From: Roseburia_C amylophila
Lineage (GTDB): Bacteria > Bacillota > Clostridia > Lachnospirales > Lachnospiraceae
Assembly (NCBI RefSeq): GCF_025567465.1
Contig: NZ_JAOQKI010000004.1
Coordinates: 107,846-171,845 of the forward strand
Direction: 5' to 3'
DNA: 64,000 bases
Position 1 is the first letter of the stretch. The number at the start of each line of letters is the position of its first letter. The notes beneath the pieces were generated by a model. The model had not been told where the DNA came from. It was given only the letters and a program-made list of their open reading frames with translations, and searched no databases. The translations under genes were made by a program, and so were the position numbers. Of the stretch, positions 1-7,936 are shown piece after piece.

Positions 1-654
1 GATGGACTTTCCATTATCGGAGAATTTAAAAATGCATCCCCAAGCCTTGGAAAGATAGAAAGCAGGATTACATTGGAAGAGCGGATGGAAGATTATACCG
101 CTTCTGTGGATGCGGTATCCTGCCTGACAGAAGAGAAGCATTTCCTTGGAAATACTGATTATTTCCGGAAAGTAAGAAATCTGACTCCGCTTCCAATGTT
201 ACGGAAGGATTTCATGATTGAAGAATATCAGTTTTATGAAGCAAAAGCCATTGATGCAGATGCAGTATTACTGATAGCAGCAATCTTAGATGACAAGGAA
301 ATGTATGACTTTTATCAGCTGGCAAAGGAATTAAAGTTAGATGTACTGGTGGAAACCCATGATGAATGGGAAATGGAGCGGGCATTGAAGCTGGATGCAG
401 ACATCATTGGAATCAACAACCGAAATCTTAAGGATTTTACGATTTCACTGGAACGAACCAAAACACTTTCTAAGATGGTGCCAAAGGATAAACTTTTAAT
501 TGCAGAAAGCGGAATTGTAAGAGATGATGATGTGGCATATCTTGCAGATTGCGGTGTCAGTGGATTTTTAATTGGAAGAGCATTTATGGAACATGAAAAT
601 CCAAAGGCACTGGCAGCCCACTGGAAACAGGTTTATAAGGAAGCCGCAAAGTAA
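1..654 (+). CDS. trpC: Indole-3-glycerol-phosphate synthase TrpC, 5'-truncated by the window edge
   Basis: The reading frame is open from base 1, so the N-terminus lies outside the window; 217 residues remain of a family that is normally about 260. TrpC closes the indole ring of indole-3-glycerol phosphate from CdRP in tryptophan synthesis (cytosolic TIM barrel). The visible part opens with SIIGEFKNASPS, the family's substrate-binding KxSPS region, followed by LRKDFMIEEYQ, ETHDEWEME, INNRNLKDF and LIAESGI, the successive barrel-strand motifs. It is followed after 11 bp by trpF, with AAGGAG at the stop codon, so it is part of the same operon. An ATG at base 73 is internal and not the true start. 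Confidence 0.96.
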   Translation, partial: DGLSIIGEFKNASPSLGKIESRITLEERMEDYTASVDAVSCLTEEKHFLGNTDYFRKVRNLTPLPMLRKDFMIEEYQFYEAKAIDADAVLLIAAILDDKEMYDFYQLAKELKLDVLVETHDEWEMERALKLDADIIGINNRNLKDFTISLERTKTLSKMVPKDKLLIAESGIVRDDDVAYLADCGVSGFLIGRAFMEHENPKALAAHWKQVYKEAAK

Positions 655-665
655 GGAGAAATGGC

Positions 666-1277
666 ATGGCAAAGATTAAGATTTGTGGCATCACAAGAGA
701 ATCTGAGACAGAAGTGCTGAACCGGATGCAGGTAGATTATGCAGGCTTTGTGTTCTTTGAAAAAAGCAAACGAAACGTTTCAATAGAGCAGGCAAAAGAA
801 ATTAAGAAACATTTGAAGCCTTCTATTAAAACTGTAGCAGTTACCGTAAATCCGGCACTGGATTTGATAGATGAAATCATAGAAGCAGGTTTTGATATTC
901 TGCAGATTCATAAGATGCAGGAATTTCCTGAAAATCTTAAAATTCCGGTCTGGGTAGCATGTCAGGTGCGAAGCAGGGAAGAAGCGGAAGAAATAAATGT
1001 TCCGGATGGTATTTCCGGCATTTTATTAGACGCACCGGAATTTGGCAGTGGAAAGACTTTTTCCTGGCAGGATTTTCCAATGAAAAAAAGAAGGGAATGG
1101 CAGGAAAGAAGGATACCATTTATTTTAGCCGGCGGCTTAAGCAGTGAAAATGTAGAAGAAGGTATCCGGTTATTTGAACCTGATGTAGTAGATGTCAGTT
1201 CTTCGGTAGAAGGAGAACATGGAAAAGATCATAAAAAAGTAGAAGCATTTGTAAGAAAGGTGAGAGAACATGAATAA
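666..1277 (+). CDS. trpF: Phosphoribosylanthranilate isomerase TrpF
   Basis: TrpF performs the Amadori rearrangement of phosphoribosylanthranilate to CdRP, the step before TrpC. The 203-residue protein begins MAKIKICGITR, with the catalytic cysteine of the KICG motif at residue 7, and contains GILLDA (the general-acid aspartate) and FILAGGLSSENV near the C-terminal phosphate site. The usual QLHG motif reads QIHK here. The ATG at 666 is preferred over one at 661 because AAGGAG at about 652-657 sits about 8 nt from it. The 3' end overlaps trpB by 8 bp, suggesting translational coupling. Confidence 0.97.
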   Translation: MAKIKICGITRESETEVLNRMQVDYAGFVFFEKSKRNVSIEQAKEIKKHLKPSIKTVAVTVNPALDLIDEIIEAGFDILQIHKMQEFPENLKIPVWVACQVRSREEAEEINVPDGISGILLDAPEFGSGKTFSWQDFPMKKRREWQERRIPFILAGGLSSENVEEGIRLFEPDVVDVSSSVEGEHGKDHKKVEAFVRKVREHE

Positions 1278-2457
1278 GAAGAGTTATTATGGAGCATTTG
1301 GTGGACAGTATGTAGCAGAATCATTGATGAATACTTTAAAAGAGTTGGATGATGCTTTTGAAAAGTATACAAAGGATGAAGAATTTTTAAAGGAAGTGGA
1401 CTATTATCTTAAACAATATGTAGGAAGAGAGACACCACTTTATTTTGCCAGCCGTCTGAGTGAGGCATATGGAACAAAGATTTATTTAAAAAGAGAGGAT
1501 TTAAACCATACCGGAGCCCATAAGATTAACAACGTAATCGGTCAGATTCTTCTGGCAAAGAGAATGGGAAAAACCAAGGTAATCGCAGAAACCGGAGCCG
1601 GTCAGCATGGTGTGGCAACTGCAACCGGAGCAGCTCTTTTTAATATGGAGTGTACCGTATATATGGGAGCAGAAGATATGAAACGTCAGTCGCTGAATGT
1701 AATGCGTATGGAAATGCTGGGAGCTAAAGTAGTGCCGGTTACATCCGGAAGTAATACCTTAAAGGATGCTACGAATGAGGCAATTCGTACCTGGGCAAAA
1801 ACCGCAGAGGATACCTTTTATGTAATCGGTTCCGCTGTTGGACCGTATCCTTATCCGAAGATGGTAAAATATTTCCAGAGCGTCATCAGCAAAGAAGCAA
1901 AGAAACAGATTTTAGAGCAGGAAGGAAGACTGCCGGATGTGGTTATGGCATGTGTTGGCGGAGGTTCTAATTCTATCGGAATGTTTGCAGATTTTATTGA
2001 AGAAAAGGATGTAAAACTGATTGGTGTAGAAGCTGCCGGAAAGGGAATTGAGACAGGGGAGCATGCCAGTGCCATGGCATTGGGCGAGCCTGGCGTATTA
2101 CATGGTATGCGTTCCTATTTATTACAGGATGAGGATGGAAATGTGCAGCTTGCCCATTCCATTTCCGCAGGACTGGATTATCCGGGTGTTGGACCGGAGC
2201 ATGCCTATCTTAAGGACAGCGGCAGAGCAGAATATGTTGCAATTAAGGATGATGAAGCCATGGATGCATTAATGGAGCTTTGTAAATTAGAGGGTATCAT
2301 ACCGGCAATCGAAAGTGCCCATGCAGTGGCATATGCAAAGAAGCAGGCGAAGAAAATGAAACCGGATGATATTATGGTGGTTTGTCTTTCCGGAAGAGGC
2401 GACAAGGATGTAAATACAATTGCAGATTATCTTGCAGGAAAGGGTTATTTAAACTAG
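1270..2457 (+). CDS. trpB: Tryptophan synthase beta chain TrpB
   Basis: TrpB condenses indole with L-serine using PLP, in an alpha2-beta2 complex with TrpA. The 395-residue protein has the family's normal length. The PLP lysine is K85 in HTGAHKINN, the catalytic glutamate is in AETGAGQHG (E107), and GGGSNSIG is the PLP phosphate loop. The N-terminal FGGQYVAE and the C-terminal LSGRGDKD are also typical. This is the TrpB1 form expected to pair with TrpA. The start overlaps the end of trpF, and trpA follows after 10 bp. Confidence 0.98.
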   Translation: MNKKSYYGAFGGQYVAESLMNTLKELDDAFEKYTKDEEFLKEVDYYLKQYVGRETPLYFASRLSEAYGTKIYLKREDLNHTGAHKINNVIGQILLAKRMGKTKVIAETGAGQHGVATATGAALFNMECTVYMGAEDMKRQSLNVMRMEMLGAKVVPVTSGSNTLKDATNEAIRTWAKTAEDTFYVIGSAVGPYPYPKMVKYFQSVISKEAKKQILEQEGRLPDVVMACVGGGSNSIGMFADFIEEKDVKLIGVEAAGKGIETGEHASAMALGEPGVLHGMRSYLLQDEDGNVQLAHSISAGLDYPGVGPEHAYLKDSGRAEYVAIKDDEAMDALMELCKLEGIIPAIESAHAVAYAKKQAKKMKPDDIMVVCLSGRGDKDVNTIADYLAGKGYLN

Positions 2458-2467
2458 GAGGTGCAGC

Positions 2468-3259
2468 ATGAACAGAATCGAAGAAAAATTAGCACAGTTA
2501 AAAGAACAGAACAAAAAAGCATTTATTACATATATGACAGCAGGAATGCCGGACTTTGATAAAATGCAGGAGATTATCCGCACACAGGAGCAGGCGGGAA
2601 CAGACATCATCGAGCTTGGAATTCCATTTTCAGACCCGGTAGCAGACGGCCCGGTTATTCAGGATGCTTCCTATCATGCCATCTTAAAAGGTGTGAATTT
2701 AAAGAAAGTATTAGAAGCCATGAAAAAGCTTCGCAGTGCAAAAATTGAGATTCCAATCGTATTTATGATGTATTACAATACCATATTTCACTATGGTGTG
2801 GAAGCCTTTGTGGATGCTTGCATCGAAAGTGGAGTAGACGGACTGATTATTCCGGATCTGCCATTAGAGGAACAGGATGAGATAAAGGAATTTTTACAGA
2901 AGGAAAATGCACCGATTCTTATCCAGCTGGTATCTCCGGTTTCGAAAGACAGAATCCCTGAGATTTTAAAGGATGCAAGAGGATTTGTTTACTGCGTATC
3001 TTCCATGGGTGTAACCGGACAGGAAGCAACCTTCCATAAGAGTGTAATTGATTATCTTGGCAGTGTAAAAGAAGTATCAAAGATTCCTGTTATGATGGGC
3101 TTTGGTATCCGTACTGCAGAGGATGTTGCACCGATGAAAAATATTATCGACGGAGCAATTGTAGGCTCACATTTCATCAGACTGATGGAAGAAAATGATT
3201 ATGATTTACAGGCAATTGGAACTTATTGTGGCACATTTAAAAAAGAACTGAATCAGTAA
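2468..3259 (+). CDS. trpA: Tryptophan synthase alpha chain TrpA
   Basis: TrpA cleaves indole-3-glycerol phosphate to indole and glyceraldehyde 3-phosphate and channels indole to TrpB. It has 263 residues, the normal length. The catalytic pair is visible as E49 in IIELGIPFSDP and D60 in VADGP; LIIPDLPLEE and FVYCVSSMGVTG are further barrel motifs, and MMGFGIRTAED is the phosphate-binding loop. GGAGGTG lies just before the ATG. It sits between trpB and trpD and is surely cotranscribed with them. Confidence 0.98.
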   Translation: MNRIEEKLAQLKEQNKKAFITYMTAGMPDFDKMQEIIRTQEQAGTDIIELGIPFSDPVADGPVIQDASYHAILKGVNLKKVLEAMKKLRSAKIEIPIVFMMYYNTIFHYGVEAFVDACIESGVDGLIIPDLPLEEQDEIKEFLQKENAPILIQLVSPVSKDRIPEILKDARGFVYCVSSMGVTGQEATFHKSVIDYLGSVKEVSKIPVMMGFGIRTAEDVAPMKNIIDGAIVGSHFIRLMEENDYDLQAIGTYCGTFKKELNQ

Positions 3260-3273
3260 AGGAGAAATTTACG

Positions 3274-4287
3274 ATGAAAGAATATATTGAACTGGTTGCA
3301 GAAGGAAAAGATTTAACAGAAGAACAGGCAAAAGCAGCAATGGAAATCTTATTAAGCGGGGAAGCATCCCAGGCACAGATTGGTGCTTTTTTAATGGGAC
3401 TTCGTATGAAAGGTGAGACTTTAGATGAATTAACCGGGTTTGCAGGAGTACTCCGGGATAAGGCAGATACTATTTCACCGAAGGTTTCTGATTATGTGGA
3501 TCTGGTAGGCACCGGTGGAGACTGTACTTATACTTTTAATGTGTCTACCACTTCTGCATTTGTCGTTGCAGCAGCCGGACTCCCGGTAGCAAAGCATGGC
3601 AATCGTTCCATTTCTTCAAAGAGCGGAGCCGGTGATGTATTAGAGGCACTGGGCGTAAATATTATGGCAGAGCCTGCAAAAGTAGAAGCCTGCGTGGAGA
3701 AAGCCGGAATCGGATTTATGTTTGCACAGCTCTTTAACAAATCCATGAAATATGTAGGTCAGGCAAGAAAGGAAATGGGTGTGCGTACTGTGTTCAATAT
3801 TTTAGGACCTCTTGCCAATCCTTCCAGAGCAAAAAATATGGTGGTAGGTGTTTATGATGCAGCCCTGACAGAAAAAATTGCCCTTGCCATGAGCAGACTT
3901 GGCGTTGAACGTGCCTTTGTTGTAAGCGGCAAAGACAATATGGATGAAATCACAACAACAACCGAGACCGTAATATCTGAAATCAAGGATGGAAAAGTAA
4001 ATACATTTACCATAACACCGGAGCAGTTTGGTTTAAAACGTGCTTCCTTAGAAGAACTGCGTGGTGGCGATGGAACAGAAAACGCCGTTATCACAAAGAA
4101 AATTCTCTCCGGAGAAGAAAAAGGCGCAAAACGCGACATCGTATTACTGAATGCCGGTGCAACCCTGTATGTTGGTGGAGCAGCATCCACCATTGAAGAT
4201 GGAATCACCCTTGCAAAAGAAGCAATCGACAGCGGGAAAGCAGCAGGGAAGTTAGCGGAGCTGGTGAAGGTATCAAACGAAGCGTAG
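3274..4287 (+). CDS. trpD: Anthranilate phosphoribosyltransferase TrpD
   Basis: TrpD joins anthranilate to PRPP, the second step of the pathway. The 337-residue protein carries the PRPP-binding loop GTGGD (about residues 79-83) followed by TFNVSTTSAF, then KHGNRS and SSKSGAGDVLEALG, all diagnostic. AAAGGAG precedes the ATG. It is the last gene of the operon, after trpA, whereas many Firmicutes place trpD before trpC. No terminator lies directly behind it; the first convincing one is at 4443-4476, overlapping the next gene's promoter. Confidence 0.97.
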   Translation: MKEYIELVAEGKDLTEEQAKAAMEILLSGEASQAQIGAFLMGLRMKGETLDELTGFAGVLRDKADTISPKVSDYVDLVGTGGDCTYTFNVSTTSAFVVAAAGLPVAKHGNRSISSKSGAGDVLEALGVNIMAEPAKVEACVEKAGIGFMFAQLFNKSMKYVGQARKEMGVRTVFNILGPLANPSRAKNMVVGVYDAALTEKIALAMSRLGVERAFVVSGKDNMDEITTTTETVISEIKDGKVNTFTITPEQFGLKRASLEELRGGDGTENAVITKKILSGEEKGAKRDIVLLNAGATLYVGGAASTIEDGITLAKEAIDSGKAAGKLAELVKVSNEA

Positions 4288-4388
4288 AAGAAACAAAACA
4301 CTGAAAAAACAAAACACTAAAAAAACAGAATGAGTAACAGAAGCGAAAACTTCGAAATTGAAGTGATGTAAAGTACATAGCATCAGTA

Positions 4389-4444
4389 ATTGTCAACCAT
4401 ATGCAAAATAAAGGTTGACAATTAAACGGCACATACCCTATAAT
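4389..4444 (+). promoter_or_regulatory. BirA-type biotin operator overlapping a sigma-A promoter for bioY
   Basis: A perfect 10-bp inverted repeat, ATTGTCAACC (4389-4398) and GGTTGACAAT (4413-4422), is separated by 14 bp. This matches the architecture of Firmicute BirA operators. The right half-site contains the -35 box TTGACA (4415-4420), followed by an 18-bp spacer and TATAAT (4439-4444). BirA bound to biotinyl-AMP would therefore block RNA polymerase. The only plausible target is bioY, although its start codon is about 570 bp downstream. Confidence 0.82.
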
Positions 4445-4476
4445 ACCCTATGGATAAAAATCTATAGGGTATTTTT
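4443..4476 (+). terminator. Intrinsic terminator overlapping the bioY promoter
   Basis: ATACCCTAT (4443-4451) pairs perfectly with ATAGGGTAT (4464-4472) across a 12-nt loop and is followed by a run of T. A second copy of the left arm is present at 4433-4441. The left arm overlaps the -10 box, so a transcript reading through from trpD would contain the full hairpin. A transcript starting at the bioY promoter would lack most of the left arm. Confidence 0.7.
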
Positions 4477-4479
4477 GAT

Positions 4480-4985
4480 GGGTGATTGAAAAATAAATAT
4501 AGTATTCTTTTTAAATTTTGCATATTCAAAGGATATTGGCTTTTGATTGATATGAAATGCCGGAAGTTCTTAGGTGCATGTTTTTCTTGCATAGAAACTG
4601 TCTTTCCGTTGCTTTAACCGGATATCGGAACTGTCCGTTGGGTACGGATGCTGTATGATACCTGCAAGGGGCACTAAGAATTTCGGATAAAATATCACAA
4701 TATCCGGCAACCGGTGCAAATTCGCATCCGTGCTCATATGCACCTCGCTGGCACGTCCATGTGCCAGCGTTGCCTGAAACAGACGAAATTCTAAGTGCCC
4801 CTAACAGTTACATAAATGCATCCGCACTTCAACGAACAGTTCTGATATCCTGTTAAACATTGGAAAGACGGTTTTAATAAAAAAAGAAAAACATGCATCT
4901 TAGAACTTCGGTATTTCAGAGCAGAAAAGCCAATATCCTTTGAATAGTTAAATTTACTGAAAATATATTTATTTTTCAATCACCC
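4480..4985. repeat. 506-bp imperfect inverted repeat (long palindromic element)
   Basis: The two ends of this non-coding stretch are inverted copies of each other. Bases 4480-4501 are the exact reverse complement of 4964-4985, and 4523-4544 of 4925-4946; similarity continues with mismatches inward, for example AGGGGCACTAAGAATTTCG against AGGGGCACTTAGAATTTCG. Near the middle lies a perfect smaller hairpin, CGCTGGCAC/GTGCCAGCG (4746-4769). No protein frame is credible. It occupies most of the bioY leader and would fold into a very long hairpin if transcribed. It could be a MITE-like insertion or a structured RNA; no clear target-site duplication is visible. Confidence 0.88.
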
Positions 4986-5012
4986 AATAACAACAAACGT
5001 TAGGAGAAAATT

Positions 5013-5567
5013 ATGCAGAACACAACAACAGAAAAAAGAAAAATCACAACCCAGCAGATGGCACTGGTAGCAATCATGACAGCACTGACCTGTATCCTGG
5101 CACCATTTTCATTGCCGATTGGTCCGGTACCAATTTCCCTTACCAATCTGGTTATTTACTTCTCATTGTATTTACTGGGTTGGAAGCTTGGAACGTTAAG
5201 CTACGTCATTTACCTTCTGATTGGACTGGTTGGTGTACCGGTATTTTCAGGATTTACCGCAGGACCGGCGAAACTTTTTGGCCCAACCGGTGGATATTTA
5301 ATCGGATTTATTCCAATGGCAATCATTGCCGGTATTGTAATTGATAAATATACTGAGAAATGGCTCTTATGTCTGCTGGCAATGATTGTTGGAACGATTG
5401 TCTGCTATGCATTAGGAACAGCATGGCTTGCTTATGAAGCAAAGATGGACATGATGGCAGCATTATGGGCTGGTGTAATTCCTTTTATTCCTGGTGACCT
5501 GGTGAAAATGGCACTGGCAATTTTAATTGCACCAAAAATCAGAGCTCAGGTATGCAGGGCAAGATAA
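5013..5567 (+). CDS. bioY: Biotin transporter BioY (ECF S component)
   Basis: BioY is the membrane substrate-binding component of energy-coupling-factor biotin uptake. The 184-residue protein is almost entirely hydrophobic, with about six predicted membrane segments. It shows the family's APFSLPIGPVPISLTNL segment near residues 27-43 and the conserved GPTGGYLIGF motif (about residues 90-99). AGGAG precedes the ATG. No ecfA/ecfT genes are adjacent, so it probably uses a shared energising module or acts alone. The upstream BirA operator supports biotin as substrate. Its last 22 bp overlap the 3' end of sigG on the other strand, with no terminator between. Confidence 0.95.
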   Translation: MQNTTTEKRKITTQQMALVAIMTALTCILAPFSLPIGPVPISLTNLVIYFSLYLLGWKLGTLSYVIYLLIGLVGVPVFSGFTAGPAKLFGPTGGYLIGFIPMAIIAGIVIDKYTEKWLLCLLAMIVGTIVCYALGTAWLAYEAKMDMMAALWAGVIPFIPGDLVKMALAILIAPKIRAQVCRAR

Positions 5568-6331
5568 TTTTTCATAGTCTTTAGAGCAGTTTTTTCCAGA
5601 CGGCTGACCTGAGCCTGGGAAATATGAATCTCATCAGCAATCTCCATCTGGGTTTTACCTTCAAAGAACCGCAGCTTAACGATATGATTTTCTCTGTCGT
5701 TGAGCCGGTTCATTGCATCGGAGAGGGCAAGCCCTTCCACCCAGTTATCTTCTTTATTCTTTTTATCACTAATCTGATCCATCACATAGAGTGTATCACC
5801 ACCATCCGTATAGACCGGGTCATAAAGACTGACCGGACTTTGAATGGCATCTAGGGCATAGACGATTTCTTCTTTGGTAAGTCCGGCTTCTTTTGCAATT
5901 TCCTGTAAAGTAGGCTCCTGCATGGAATTTTTCATCAGGATTTCTTTGGCATGAATGGCTTTATAGGCAGTATCCCGCAGGGAACGGCTGACACGGATGC
6001 TGTTGTTATCCCGTAGATAGCGGCGGATTTCGCCAATAATCATAGGGACGGCATAGGTGGAAAATTTTACCCCAAGTGTATCATCAAAATTGTCAATGGA
6101 CTTAATCAGTCCGATGCATCCAATCTGAAAGAGGTCATCAATATTTTCCTGATTTCCGGAAAAACGTTTAATCACACTTAAGACCAGACGAAGATTCCCT
6201 TTGATATATGTTTCCCTTGCAGTCATATCCCCCTGTTTGATTCTGGCAAATAGAGCAGCCTTTTCTTCTTCCTTTAGGATTGGAAGCTTTGCGGTATTTA
6301 CGCCGCAGATTTCAACTTTGTAGACGGACAT
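5546..6331 (-). CDS. sigG: RNA polymerase sporulation sigma factor SigG
   Basis: This 261-residue sigma-70 family protein starts MSVYKVEICGVNTAKLPIL, the N-terminal signature that separates SigG from SigF, and continues with NLRLVLSVIKRF, DDLFQIGCIGL and FSTYAVPMIIGEIRRYLRD (region 2). EPTLQEIAKEAG lies in region 3, and a helix-turn-helix EIADEIHISQAQVSRLE ends region 4. SigG directs late forespore gene expression. In many Clostridia the gene follows spoIIGA-sigE; here it stands alone. GGAGG lies about 7 nt before the start. The gene is convergent with bioY and overlaps it by 22 bp. Confidence 0.94.
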   Translation of the reverse strand: MSVYKVEICGVNTAKLPILKEEEKAALFARIKQGDMTARETYIKGNLRLVLSVIKRFSGNQENIDDLFQIGCIGLIKSIDNFDDTLGVKFSTYAVPMIIGEIRRYLRDNNSIRVSRSLRDTAYKAIHAKEILMKNSMQEPTLQEIAKEAGLTKEEIVYALDAIQSPVSLYDPVYTDGGDTLYVMDQISDKKNKEDNWVEGLALSDAMNRLNDRENHIVKLRFFEGKTQMEIADEIHISQAQVSRLEKTALKTMKNYLALHT

Positions 6332-6505
6332 GATGCGTACCTCCGGGTTAAAATGTTTTTGCAGCCATTGGCTGATACAGAAAGGATGTCCTTATTTACA
6401 TAAAAATATGCCGGAAACAATAAAAATTTAATAATTTTTCATCTTGAAAAACGAATGAGTGAAAGCTATGATATACATAAAGAGAAAAAATGGAAGTGGA
6501 ATAAT

Positions 6506-6955
6506 ATGCAGGATGCAATAGATAAGAGAAATGAAAGAGATCGAATTGCTCATAGTATTGTGAAACGCTGGAATGTTCATTACATGTCGGAAGAAGAGAT
6601 TTTAGCTGCACGCAAGAAACAGCAGGATGAACAGCAGGCACAGGAGATTCTTGATCGTCTTGCAAGAGTGGCTGCAGAGGAAGAAGAAAAAAAGCAGCGT
6701 GAGATTGATGCGGCAGTAAGGCAGAAGATTGAGGAAGAAAGAGCACGTTTACAGAAAGAAGAAGCAGATGAAACGATTTCAGATGATAAGTTATCTGCTA
6801 TTTTAGGAGAAAAGAGTCCTGAACGAAAAGAAACACCGCAGGCAGCGGAAGTGTCACAGGAGGTGGAAACACCGCAGGTGGTGGAGAAACAGACAGACAG
6901 TGGAGAACAAGTGTCTGAGGTCATAGAAGCGACCGCTGAAACAGAACAGGAATAA
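6506..6955 (+). CDS. Hypothetical charged coiled-coil protein
   Basis: I do not recognise a family. The protein is very hydrophilic, with no signal peptide or membrane segment. From about residue 30 to 110 (starting at MQDAIDKRN) it is rich in Glu, Lys, Gln and Arg, with runs such as RKKQQDEQQ and EEEEKKQR that predict a long coiled coil. The C-terminal third is a low-complexity Glu/Val/Thr-rich tail, probably disordered. The frame is open from an ATG at 6455, but the internal ATG at 6506 has a better ribosome binding site (GGAAGTGG). It lies between sigG, transcribed away from it, and dapF in the same direction. Confidence 0.6.
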   Translation: MQDAIDKRNERDRIAHSIVKRWNVHYMSEEEILAARKKQQDEQQAQEILDRLARVAAEEEEKKQREIDAAVRQKIEEERARLQKEEADETISDDKLSAILGEKSPERKETPQAAEVSQEVETPQVVEKQTDSGEQVSEVIEATAETEQE

Positions 6956-7020
6956 GTCGGGTTCTAACGGACAATATCTCATTCATATATTGTAATAAGA
7001 AGTGAAACTGGAGCATAAGT

Positions 7021-7869
7021 ATGGATGATACCTTGCTGTTACAGAAGTATCATGGATTAGGAAATGATTATCTTGTACTTGACCCGAATAAGAATAAGAT
7101 ACATTTATTGGAACGTCATATTGTAAAGCTGTGCAGAAGAAATATTGGTGCAGGAGCTGATGGCATTTTATATGGACCGATATGGCAGGATGAGAAACTT
7201 TATGTAAAGATATTTAACCCGGATGGAAGTGAAGCAGAGCGCAGCGGAAATGGTGTTCGGATTTTTGCAAAATATTTATTAGATGCCGGATATATCAGAC
7301 ACAGACCGTTTAGCCTTTATACCAAGGCAGGCGAAGTAAGGATTGATTTTTTAAATGAAGACGGAAGTCTTATGAAAGTAAATATGGGAATACCACAATT
7401 TACCGGAGGGGTACTTGCTTATGTAGGTACGCCTCCGGAAATTATAAACAGGCCTCTGGTTTTTCATGGCCATCCTTACCGGGCAACCTGTGTTTCCATG
7501 GGAAATCCGAACTGCGTGATTCATTTAGATGAAATCAGTAAAGAAAAGGCAATGGAATTAGGACCTTATGTGGAAAATGCATCTTATTTTCCAAACCGGA
7601 TTAATATGCAGCTTTGTAAAGTAATGGATAGAGGTCATATCCGGGTGGAAATCTATGAGCGGGGAGCCGGATATACCTTAGCTTCCGGAACCGGAGCCTG
7701 TGCAGCAGCGGCAGCATCCCATAAGCTGGGACTGGTAGATGACAGAATTGAAGTCACGATGCCGGGTGGGCAGTTACTGATAGAAATCGGAGAGGATGGC
7801 AGTGTGTTCCTTACCGGAGAGGTGCAGAAAATCGGAACAATTCTGATGGCAGAACACTTTCTGGCGTAG
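7021..7869 (+). CDS. dapF: Diaminopimelate epimerase family protein with Ser/Ser in place of the catalytic Cys pair
   Basis: The fold family is clear: KYHGLGNDYLVLD at the N-terminus, NPDGSEAERSGNGVR in the middle, MGNPNCVIHL and YERGAGYTLASGTGACAA near the C-terminus, 282 residues in all. DapF normally interconverts LL- and meso-diaminopimelate for lysine and peptidoglycan, using two cysteines found in the motifs CGNG and ACGxG. Here both positions are serine: S75 (AGC codon, 7243-7245) and S222 (TCC codon, 7684-7686). Either this is a divergent serine-using clade or it has another racemase or epimerase role. A promoter for argS lies just behind it. Confidence 0.85.
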   Translation: MDDTLLLQKYHGLGNDYLVLDPNKNKIHLLERHIVKLCRRNIGAGADGILYGPIWQDEKLYVKIFNPDGSEAERSGNGVRIFAKYLLDAGYIRHRPFSLYTKAGEVRIDFLNEDGSLMKVNMGIPQFTGGVLAYVGTPPEIINRPLVFHGHPYRATCVSMGNPNCVIHLDEISKEKAMELGPYVENASYFPNRINMQLCKVMDRGHIRVEIYERGAGYTLASGTGACAAAAASHKLGLVDDRIEVTMPGGQLLIEIGEDGSVFLTGEVQKIGTILMAEHFLA

Positions 7870-7897
7870 TTGACAACTGCTTGCCTTTGAGTATAAA
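7870..7897 (+). promoter_or_regulatory. Sigma-A promoter for argS
   Basis: TTGACA (7870-7875), a 16-bp spacer and TATAAA (7892-7897) lie immediately behind the dapF stop codon and about 40 bp before argS. Confidence 0.65.
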
Positions 7898-7936
7898 ATG
7901 GAAAAATAGAATGCTCAGAAAGGAACATGAGAAAGA

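Noticed and set aside
6332..6420. Forespore (SigF/SigG-type) promoter before sigG
   Set aside because: On the reverse strand GCATA is followed at 18 bp by CATCCTT, which only partly matches the -10 consensus; too weak to call.
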